From the NCBI RefSeq assembly GCF_007786455.1, contig NZ_VNJK01000001.1:372001-436000 (forward strand): DNA of 64,000 bases, read 5' to 3'. The notes below the pieces were generated by a model. It ran no database searches and had not been told where the DNA came from. It saw only the letters and a list, made by a program, of their open reading frames with translations. The translations under genes were made by a program, and so were the position numbers. Shown here in pieces: positions 26,633 to 33,376 of this stretch. Numbering within the stretch: the stretch's first letter is position 1; every line of letters starts with the position of its first letter. Origin of the DNA: Paenibacillus agilis. GTDB lineage: Bacteria; Bacillota; Bacilli; Paenibacillales; Paenibacillaceae.

Positions 26633-26989
26633 ATGAACTGGGAGTATACGGAATTGTTTGAAGCAGTAAATGAAACATACCAAGAGTTTATATTGGAAAA
26701 TATGAGTAGTACTAAAGCCTTATCTAGGACACTTAGTGAATTTGAAACAACTATGAATCTTGGTATTTTTGAAAAATCTATAGTAATTATTGCATACGGA
26801 GAGATATTGTTGTCACATTTGGAGGTGTTTCATAAATCTAAAGAGTACTTATTAAAAGAACTGAATGTTTTAAGTCTACAGGAACTAGAGGATCAATTGC
26901 CTTTAGAACAATTTTACGATCTTAATGCACGTAAAAAATTAATACTTGATAAAATTGAACAGAAGCCGGTTACAACTATATTAGATTAG
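26633..26989 (+). CDS. Imm3-like immunity protein
   Basis: Helical acidic protein of 118 residues: MNWEYTELFEAVNETYQEF, then KALSRTLSEFETTMN and EKSIVIIAYGEILLSHLEVF. This matches my memory of the Imm3 family, which neighbours deaminase-type polymorphic toxins. ATG 26633 has GGAGG upstream and lies 15 bases after the stop of MuF-deaminase 2. Strongly AT-rich compared with the capsid genes. Confidence 0.7.
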   Translation: MNWEYTELFEAVNETYQEFILENMSSTKALSRTLSEFETTMNLGIFEKSIVIIAYGEILLSHLEVFHKSKEYLLKELNVLSLQELEDQLPLEQFYDLNARKKLILDKIEQKPVTTILD

Positions 26990-27051
26990 ATTTGATAGTA
27001 GATGGGGAGTGTCAAAAGTTTTGTGCAACCCATTATTTAACCAATTCTTCC

Positions 27052-27120
27052 TTGCAGACATCTTGCAGATTAAATGCAGAATCGATGCAGGTCATTCGGT
27101 CATTTAGGCATTAATATAGT
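27052..27120 (+). promoter_or_regulatory. Late promoter 2: 11-bp-spaced TGCAG boxes and a -10 element
   Basis: TTGCAG begins at 27052 and 27063, ATGCAG at 27074 and 27085, and a degenerate TTCGGT at 27096: the same 11-bp steps as at 19138. TATAGT (27115-27120) begins 19 bases after the fifth box, exactly as in late promoter 1. Confidence 0.75.
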
Positions 27121-27182
27121 AATATAGCAAATTAGGAAATACGCTCAATGAGCTACATATTACAACTTAACACCAGATGATT

Positions 27183-27220
27183 AAACCATCGTCCTCTTAA
27201 CTAGAGGCGGTGGTTTTTTT
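27183..27220 (+). terminator. Strong terminator hairpin between late promoter 2 and the scaffold gene
   Basis: AAACCATCGTCCTCT pairs with AGAGGCGGTGGTTT (one unpaired base), followed by a run of T to 27220. Its position after the promoter and before the gene is unusual and suggests attenuation or a short RNA. Confidence 0.8.
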
Positions 27221-27310
27221 ATACCCATTTCAGGCAGCCAGTCCTAGATCTACTGGTGGAGGCAATGAGCGTGGAAGTCGCTATATAAACAGCCGGGAAG
27301 GAGCAAGAAT

Positions 27311-28045
27311 ATGATTGTTGAGTCAATCAGAATGCTTTTGGGCGAAGAGCTAGCTTTGCAAGTGGAAACTGCACTTCAGGGCAAAGGAAAGGAGGGGAAA
27401 GACGTTGATCTTGTTGTGGGCAACGATGGAAGCTATGTGCCCGCAGAAAAATACGATGCAGCAACGAAAGGCAAGGCGAGTGCAGAAGCAGCTTTAAAGG
27501 CAGCCGCGGATGCGCTAAAAGCGATAGGTGGCAGCGGCGATCCTTCCAAGATCGCTACAGATGTCATCGTGGCGCAAGGCAAGCTGGATGAGCTTGCTCG
27601 TAATTACCAGTCAGAGCTTGCTTCGATTCAGCGTACTGCTGCTATTCGAATGGCGCTTGCAGGTAAGGTGCATGACACAGAAGACCTGATCAATCTCATT
27701 GATATGGACAAGATTGAGCTGGATGAAGTGGGCAATGTGAAGCAAGACTTGGAAGAGATCATTGGTCCAATCCGAGTGGCGAAGCCTTACTTGTTTATTG
27801 ATCAGCGTCCTCTGAACGGTCAACAAATGTCCGTACAGACGCAAGATGGCACCGCTCCGATCATCCACGCGGAACAAGCGGGACAACTACAGTCCAACCC
27901 CGCAATGCTCAATCAGGATCAGCTTCTAAACCTCACCTTGCCAGCCATTCATGGGGCAAGACCAGCCGATCCAGGCATAGCGCCTAACTCACAAGCTGCT
28001 AACCTAACGGCAGTGCGTGCAGCAATGGGATTGCCGACGCTGTAG
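27311..28045 (+). CDS. Phage scaffold / minor structural protein (GP20-like)
   Basis: Protein of 244 residues between the MuF genes and the capsid gene, the normal place for a scaffold. It is Ala/Lys/Glu-rich and helical in residues 45-115 (KYDAATKGKASAEAALKAAADAL), with a Q/N-rich flexible C-terminus. The segment SIQRTAAIRMALAGKVHDTEDLINLIDMDKI is typical of GP20-type scaffolds. ATG 27311 follows GGAAGGAG. It should guide capsid assembly and be lost on maturation. Confidence 0.8.
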   Translation: MIVESIRMLLGEELALQVETALQGKGKEGKDVDLVVGNDGSYVPAEKYDAATKGKASAEAALKAAADALKAIGGSGDPSKIATDVIVAQGKLDELARNYQSELASIQRTAAIRMALAGKVHDTEDLINLIDMDKIELDEVGNVKQDLEEIIGPIRVAKPYLFIDQRPLNGQQMSVQTQDGTAPIIHAEQAGQLQSNPAMLNQDQLLNLTLPAIHGARPADPGIAPNSQAANLTAVRAAMGLPTL

Positions 28046-28119
28046 GTTATCTACAGTGGAGATGGCAATTTCAAGTACTATTCTATTTTTAACAACCACT
28101 TTCGAAAGGATGAATGTAC

Positions 28120-29043
28120 ATGTCTATTAATACGCTCCAATACGCGACGCTGTTTCAAGCTTCGCTAGATGAGCAGATGGTCGCTTTGGCGACATCTGGA
28201 TGGATGGAAGAAAATGCAGCACAAGTGAAATACGCAGGCGGCAACGAGGTGAAAATTCCGAAGATCGCGATGGATGGCCTCGGTGATTATGACCGTGATC
28301 GCGGTTACGTACAAGGCTCCGTATCTTTAACATACGGTACATATGCGCTGACGCAAGACCGCGGTCGCACATTCCAGCTAGATGCGATGGATGTGGATGA
28401 GTCTAACTTTGCTGCGACTGCTGCTAATGTAATGGGAGAGTTTCAGCGCACATTAGTTGTGCCTGAGATTGATGCGTATCGCTATAGCAAAATTTACGCG
28501 ATGGCTAACGCAAAAGGCAAAGTAAATACAACGGCATATACACCAGCAGCGGCAACGATCTATGACAAGCTGCTTGATGATATTACTGCTATCGAAGACA
28601 TCATTGGTGAAAATGAGCAAATGGTCATCACGATGTCCACGCATGCTGCAAAACAGCTTGATCTTGCTGATAAAGTGGAGAAAAACTTGGAGGTTGCTGA
28701 GTTTACGCAAGGCAACATTTCCCGCAAAGTAAAAGTGCTCGACAACAACCCAATTATCCGTGTTCCTTCCGCGCGTATGAAGACGGCTTATGTGTTCCAC
28801 GATGGTTCCACGACGGGACAAACAAATGGCGGCTTTGTGCCAGCAACAGGCGCTAAACCGATTAACTGGATCATTACTGTGCGCCGCAGCCCGATTGCGG
28901 TGTCCAAGACAGAGAAAGTACGTATTTTTGAGCCGAATACGAATCAGAAGGCAGACGCTTGGAAATTGGATTACCGCAAATACCACGACTTGTGGATTCC
29001 AGATAACAAGATCGATGGTGTGTGGGTAAATATCGGATCGTAA
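28120..29043 (+). CDS. xkdG: Major capsid protein
   Basis: Capsid subunit of 307 residues, HK97-fold by context and by the central GEFQRTLVVPEIDAYRYSKI and the C-terminal INWIITVRRSPIAVSKTEKVRIFEP strands. ATG 28120 is 9 bases from GAAAGGA; ATG 28114 would be too close. It lies directly after the scaffold gene. Confidence 0.88.
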   Translation: MSINTLQYATLFQASLDEQMVALATSGWMEENAAQVKYAGGNEVKIPKIAMDGLGDYDRDRGYVQGSVSLTYGTYALTQDRGRTFQLDAMDVDESNFAATAANVMGEFQRTLVVPEIDAYRYSKIYAMANAKGKVNTTAYTPAAATIYDKLLDDITAIEDIIGENEQMVITMSTHAAKQLDLADKVEKNLEVAEFTQGNISRKVKVLDNNPIIRVPSARMKTAYVFHDGSTTGQTNGGFVPATGAKPINWIITVRRSPIAVSKTEKVRIFEPNTNQKADAWKLDYRKYHDLWIPDNKIDGVWVNIGS

Positions 29044-29061
29044 GGTAGGAGTGTGATCCTT

Positions 29062-29424
29062 ATGACTTCAAAAATCTCAACAACGATGCTAACCAAGTTA
29101 AAGCAGGTGCTTGGGATTACAGGCACTGAGCAAGATTCCCTTTTGCAATTGGTGCTGGAGACGGTATGTGATGAAATATTCAATTATTGTAATCTGGATC
29201 AAATGCCTGTATTGCTCGAAAATGTTGCCGTTCGTATGGCGGCGGATATGTGGCGCTCCGAAAGGTACGGCAGCGAGCAGCTTCCACCTGCAGCGAAGTC
29301 TGTAAGCCGCGGGGATGTATCAACTAGCTTTGATACGAAGCCTATTGGAGATATTCGTGGAGTGAAAGACATCGTTGACAATTATAAAGTACAATTGCAG
29401 GCGTTTCGAAAGCCGAGGTGGTAG
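29062..29424 (+). CDS. Head-tail connector protein (gp6/gp15-like)
   Basis: Protein of 120 residues after the capsid gene: TMLTKLKQVLGITGTEQDSLLQLVLETVCDEIFNYCN then VAVRMAADMWR. This helical pattern is that of phage connector proteins that bind below the portal. ATG 29062 has AGGAG 10 bases upstream. It overlaps the next frame only outside the chosen start. Confidence 0.8.
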   Translation: MTSKISTTMLTKLKQVLGITGTEQDSLLQLVLETVCDEIFNYCNLDQMPVLLENVAVRMAADMWRSERYGSEQLPPAAKSVSRGDVSTSFDTKPIGDIRGVKDIVDNYKVQLQAFRKPRW

Positions 29425-29426
29425 CT

Positions 29427-29843
29427 ATGTTGGAACGTATTGCTATGGCTGCAACGGGACTGCATTTCCGGATGTTTGGCCATGCAGCAGCTGAACGAAC
29501 TGCGCTCGAATTGACGTACGAGGATATTTGCAGCGTAAGTCGGATGGCTGCTGCAGAAGATGTAGACGGCATCGTCCGAACGACATGGACGGACGTCTAT
29601 CAAAACATTGCATGCGCATTTTCCGCGGGCAGTGACCGAAGTAATCAAACAACTGCGGAGCACAGGATTGAACACGAAGCGAAGTTATATGTAGCGCCAA
29701 CTGCTTCTATTCAAGCGGGAGATCGTGTAATGGTCCAACGATTCGGACAAGCTCAGTTGTCCAGCATCTACGAAGTGGTAGGTGTCCCTAAGCGATATGC
29801 GACGCACAACGAGGTGCGCTTAAAGGCGGAAGAACTGGCATGA
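29427..29843 (+). CDS. Head closure / head-tail adaptor protein
   Basis: Protein of 138 residues in the XkdH position, starting MLERIAMAATGLHF. The C-terminal half (LYVAPTASIQAGDRVMVQRFGQAQLSSIYEVVGVPKRYATHNEVRL) looks like the small beta-barrel of head-closure proteins. ATG 29427 has GAGGTGG 5 bases upstream and lies just after the previous stop. Confidence 0.7.
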   Translation: MLERIAMAATGLHFRMFGHAAAERTALELTYEDICSVSRMAAAEDVDGIVRTTWTDVYQNIACAFSAGSDRSNQTTAEHRIEHEAKLYVAPTASIQAGDRVMVQRFGQAQLSSIYEVVGVPKRYATHNEVRLKAEELA

Positions 29844-29889
29844 TAGGGCAATGGCTGCAATGGCATGAAGTAAAGGTGGTGCGTGGACG

Positions 29890-30345
29890 ATGGGCTCAAA
29901 CGTTAAGCAGTTAATCAAGTATCGTCAGAAGCTAGTCGCCTTGCAGCGCCAAGCGCCAAAGGTTACGCAGAAGCTGCTCATCGAAGAAGGGGAACATGCA
30001 GCGCGCCAAGCGAAGGTGATCGCAAGCAGTGGCAACCCTGACGCTGTTGATACGGGACGCTATCGCGATCATTTTCATACGGGCAACCGCACTCGCGCTC
30101 ATGCCAACAACAATGAGCATGATGGCAGCAAGCCGACAACAAGCGGTACGACCCACCACATTGACGTATACAACAACGTGCCGTATGCACGCGTCATTGA
30201 ATATGGTCGCCGTACGAAGTCCGGTTCCTTTGTGAAAGGACGTTATATCCTTCGTCATGCAATGAAGCAGGCGGAGGCTTCTAGGCAGTCGAGATTGCAG
30301 CGCAAATTCAGCAGCCGATTGAAACAGTATCTCGAAAGGGGATGA
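29890..30345 (+). CDS. xkdI: HK97 gp10-like tail completion protein
   Basis: Protein of 151 residues. Motifs VDTGRYRDHFHTG and YNNVPYARVIEYG...GRYILRHAM are typical of the HK97 gp10 family (XkdI position), which completes the tail top. ATG 29890 follows GGTGGTG. About 46 bases separate it from the previous gene. Confidence 0.85.
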   Translation: MGSNVKQLIKYRQKLVALQRQAPKVTQKLLIEEGEHAARQAKVIASSGNPDAVDTGRYRDHFHTGNRTRAHANNNEHDGSKPTTSGTTHHIDVYNNVPYARVIEYGRRTKSGSFVKGRYILRHAMKQAEASRQSRLQRKFSSRLKQYLERG

Positions 30346-30353
30346 TGTGACGA

Positions 30354-30776
30354 GTGACCGTTAACGATCTGATCAAAGCAATCGCCAAACGCTTAAAGTC
30401 CGTTTACCCCGACCGACTCATCTATGTAGATGAGATTCCAAAAGCTGCAGATGGCCATCATTTCATTCGTTGCATGGAGCAAAAGCATGAAACGAAGCTC
30501 GGACGAAGACGTATGCGGACGTACAGCTTTGAGGTGCTGCATTTTAAGTCTGCAAAAGACAATATGGCCTTCCACGACTGGGCAGAGAAGCTATACTTCG
30601 AGTTCGAGCAATTGGATGTTAATGGCCAAGTTGTTCACGTAAGCAAAGCGCAAGCTGAGCCAGGTGATGATATGGTGTTTCATTTTACATTCGACGTCAT
30701 CGTAAACGGACTGATAGATCCCAATTCGATAGAAGCGATGGGCAGCTTGAAAATGATAGGGGGTATTTTGCCGTGA
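30354..30776 (+). CDS. xkdJ: Tail terminator-like protein (XkdJ position)
   Basis: Protein of 140 residues, GTG start. Beginning MTVNDLIKAIAKRLKSVYP...IYVDEIPK it fits the phage tail terminator family that caps the tail tube and joins the head. Its last four bases overlap the next small gene. Confidence 0.75.
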   Translation: MTVNDLIKAIAKRLKSVYPDRLIYVDEIPKAADGHHFIRCMEQKHETKLGRRRMRTYSFEVLHFKSAKDNMAFHDWAEKLYFEFEQLDVNGQVVHVSKAQAEPGDDMVFHFTFDVIVNGLIDPNSIEAMGSLKMIGGILP

Positions 30777-30970
30777 AAGAAATAAAAAATAGCAAGCGAG
30801 AAGGTTCTGGCATGTTGTCAGAGCCTTCTTTCTATAAGTGGCAGCTTAAAGATAACTCTATTGATGTCAGTGCAGATGTACTGGACGCGCTGCTAGAAGA
30901 TGAGAAGTTGTACACGTTAGCTGAAGTAAACGAGATTGTTCAAACATTTATGATGAGAGAGGTGTGTTAG
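30773..30970 (+). CDS. Small phage protein of unknown function before the sheath gene
   Basis: Protein of 65 residues, GTG start overlapping the previous stop (GTGA). Basic N-terminus KEIKNSKREGSG, then FYKWQLKDNSIDVSADVLDALLEDEKLYTLAEVNEIVQTF, mostly helical. No family recognised. Its tight packing between two structural genes supports it as real. Confidence 0.6.
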   Translation: MKEIKNSKREGSGMLSEPSFYKWQLKDNSIDVSADVLDALLEDEKLYTLAEVNEIVQTFMMREVC

Positions 30971-30971
30971 T

Positions 30972-32291
30972 ATGCCAATTGGAGGCGGAACGTTTACGCT
31001 ACAAAATAAAGTATTACCAGGCGCATATATTAACTTTGTGTCTGCGGGTGGCGGTGTAACTGCGGGTGCTCGCGGTGTGGCTTCATTGCCTTTACAACTA
31101 AGCTGGGGTCCAGATGACAAGCTTATTAAAATGGATGCGGCTGATTTTAATAAACAGTCGTTGAGTGTATTCGGTTATGATTCTACTGCTCCAGAGATGC
31201 TACTTATTCGCGAATGTTTTAAACGAGCAAAAACATTGCTTGTCTATCGTGTAAATAGCGGCGGCGTTAAGGCGACAAAGACGACAGGTGGTCTTACCGC
31301 AACAGCAAAATATAGCGGTACGAGAGGCAACGACATTCGAATTGCGGTATTGACGAATCCTGCAGGTGGATTTGATGTTGTTACTTACTTAGCTATGCAG
31401 GAGGTGGACAAGCAAACGGTAACTTCTGTTGCTAGTTTGGCAGCGAACGACTTCGTTACGTTTGGTCCGACGGGAGCACTTGTAGCTGCTGCTGCAGCTC
31501 CTTTAGCAGGGGGCACCAATGGTACAGCGAATGGAACAACGTACAGCAGTTACTTGACTGCACTTGAAGTTGAAAGCTTTAACGTACTAGGTTATCCAGG
31601 AACAGATACGAGCGTGAAGTCTTTGTTTGTTGCATTTACGAAGCGACTTCGTGAAGATGAAGGCAAAAAAGTAGTGTGTGTATTGCACAATCAGCCTGCT
31701 GACCACGAAGGTATCATTAGCGTAAAAAATGGTGTCGTGCTCGAAGATACGACAGTCGTTTCTGGTGATCAAGCAGTGGCGTGGGTAACTGGTGCTACAG
31801 CAGCAGCGGAAATCAATCAAAGCTTAACAAACACGACCTATGACGGTGCTGTCGATGTTGATATCAAATATACGAAGAGCCAGTATGAAGCGGCGATCAA
31901 GGCGGGAGAGTTCGTATTTTACGGCGAAGGCAGCAAAGCACGCGTACTTTCTGACATTAATAGCTTGGTCACGTTTGGAGGAGGTAAGTCTCCGGACTGG
32001 ACGAGCAATCGTGTGATGCGTGTGATGGATGGCTGGGCCAACGATGTTGCACGTATTTTCGGCGCGTCTTATATCGGACTTGTCACAAATAATGATACGG
32101 GACGTCAATTGTTTAAAGCAGACCTCGTTTCATTGGCGCTGCAATATCAAGCGGTTGGTGCGATTAGTAATTTTGATAGTGCAGACATTACGATTGAGCA
32201 AGGGATTGGCAAGCGTGATGTAGCTGTTCATAGTGTACTACAGCCTAACGATAGTATGGAGAAGATCTACATGACCGTTCAAGTTGTGTAG
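30972..32291 (+). CDS. xkdK: Contractile tail sheath protein
   Basis: Sheath subunit of 439 residues, PBSX XkdK-like. It starts MPIGGGTFTLQNKVLPGAYINF and contains SGTRGNDIRIAV, KYTKSQYEAAIKAGEFVF and near the end TIEQGIGKRDVAVHSVLQPNDSMEKIYMTV. Its presence shows a contractile (myovirus) tail. The start is 1 base after the previous stop with GAGAGGTG upstream. Confidence 0.95.
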   Translation: MPIGGGTFTLQNKVLPGAYINFVSAGGGVTAGARGVASLPLQLSWGPDDKLIKMDAADFNKQSLSVFGYDSTAPEMLLIRECFKRAKTLLVYRVNSGGVKATKTTGGLTATAKYSGTRGNDIRIAVLTNPAGGFDVVTYLAMQEVDKQTVTSVASLAANDFVTFGPTGALVAAAAAPLAGGTNGTANGTTYSSYLTALEVESFNVLGYPGTDTSVKSLFVAFTKRLREDEGKKVVCVLHNQPADHEGIISVKNGVVLEDTTVVSGDQAVAWVTGATAAAEINQSLTNTTYDGAVDVDIKYTKSQYEAAIKAGEFVFYGEGSKARVLSDINSLVTFGGGKSPDWTSNRVMRVMDGWANDVARIFGASYIGLVTNNDTGRQLFKADLVSLALQYQAVGAISNFDSADITIEQGIGKRDVAVHSVLQPNDSMEKIYMTVQVV

Positions 32292-32308
32292 AAGAGGGGG
32301 ATATATAA

Positions 32309-32767
32309 ATGGCAAAATTACATTCACAAGATACGATTAACGGTAAAGAGGGCAAAGCATATGCCAAAATTAACGGGAACAATGAGGAATTGTTTTTCGC
32401 AAAGACAATCGAAGCAACGATTGAAAAAAGCAAATCCGAAATTAAATCGATTGGCAAGCGTATGACAGGCCATAAGACAACAGGGATGAGCGGTACTGGC
32501 AGTATGACCATTTACTATATGACGCCATTGTTCCGTTCTTTGCTGAAACAGTATAAAGATACAGGACGAGACGTTTATTTTAATATGATGATTGAAAACG
32601 AAGACCCAGCTAGTGCAGCAGGCAAACAAGTGGTGAATTTGTTTGGGGTTAACCTCGACTCTACTATTTTGACGAAGCTGGATGGCGATTCTGACGATCC
32701 ACTCGATGAAGAAGCAGACTTCACATTTGAAGACTTTGATATTGCGACGCCGTTTAACAAAATTTAA
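32309..32767 (+). CDS. xkdM: Tail tube protein
   Basis: Inner tube subunit of 152 residues, XkdM-like: starts MAKLHSQDTINGKEGKAYAKING and contains KRMTGHKTTGMSGTGSMTIYYMTPLFRSLLKQYKDTG. Directly follows the sheath gene, as in all PBSX-type tails. Confidence 0.95.
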   Translation: MAKLHSQDTINGKEGKAYAKINGNNEELFFAKTIEATIEKSKSEIKSIGKRMTGHKTTGMSGTGSMTIYYMTPLFRSLLKQYKDTGRDVYFNMMIENEDPASAAGKQVVNLFGVNLDSTILTKLDGDSDDPLDEEADFTFEDFDIATPFNKI

Positions 32768-32781
32768 GGAGGACTTTATAA

Positions 32782-33189
32782 ATGGGTAAACTGCAAGATT
32801 TCTTAATGAACAATGATGTGTTGGCGGAAGTACAGACGGAAGTGAGCATCAAGCCATTTCCGTTCCCGTTTGTGATTAAAAGTATTACCGAGGCTGAAAA
32901 TAAAGAGATTCGTAAAAGTTGTCAAAAAGTCACTTTCAACAAACGAACGCATCAGAAAGATGTTGAAACGGATGCGGATTTGTATGCAAACCGTCTTTTG
33001 ATTTCTTGCTGCGTGGAGCCGAACTTTAAAGATGCGGCATTGCAGAAGAAGTTCGGTGTGCTTGGAGCGGAAGCGCTAATTGATAAGCTGTTTAATCCTG
33101 GTCAATATGCTGAGCTTGTACAGCGTGTACAGCAGCTGAACGGATTCGAGACAGATATTAATGAGTTGGTAGAAGAAGCAAAAAACTAA
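32782..33189 (+). CDS. xkdN: Tail assembly chaperone, short form (XkdN)
   Basis: Protein of 135 residues, starting MGKLQDFLMNNDVLAEVQTEVSI. It sits between the tube and tape-measure genes. The end of the gene carries the slippery heptamer A-AAA-AAC in frame, so part of the ribosomes should continue in the -1 frame into the extension encoded to 33365. AAGGAGG precedes the start. Confidence 0.9.
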   Translation: MGKLQDFLMNNDVLAEVQTEVSIKPFPFPFVIKSITEAENKEIRKSCQKVTFNKRTHQKDVETDADLYANRLLISCCVEPNFKDAALQKKFGVLGAEALIDKLFNPGQYAELVQRVQQLNGFETDINELVEEAKN

Positions 33190-33365
33190 TCCGGCAGGGT
33201 AACGGTGAAGCGAACTATGCGCACTATGCCCTGCATCGATTAAAAATTAGCCCGGATGAGCTCATGGATAAGCCTGTGCACGTCCGGGCTTTTATTTATG
33301 CAAGCATTGACTTACAGCTCGAAAACGAAAAAAAGCAAGCTGAAAAAGCAAAACGAAAGCGTTAG
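32782..33365 (+). CDS. Tail assembly chaperone, -1 frameshift product
   Basis: Read 0-frame to the slippery A-AAA-AAC at 33180-33186 (codons AAA, AAC then TAA), then -1. The extension adds 59 residues, LIRQGNGEANYAHYALHRLK ... EKKQAEKAKRKR, ending at TAG 33363-33365, for a product of about 194 residues. A hairpin, GCAGGG (33194-33199) with CCCTGC (33229-33234), begins 7 bases after the slip site. The extension covers the XkzB position of PBSX. The -1 G/GT-type frameshift at this place is widespread in tailed phages. Confidence 0.82.
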
Positions 33366-33376
33366 GAGGTGAGTGA

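Larger units (their letters stand above)
26990..27310 (+). other. Gene-free control region before the scaffold gene
   Basis: Holds late promoter 2 (27052-27120), then a strong terminator hairpin (27183-27220), then the ribosome binding site GGAAGGAG of the scaffold gene. No coding sequence visible. Confidence 0.7.
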
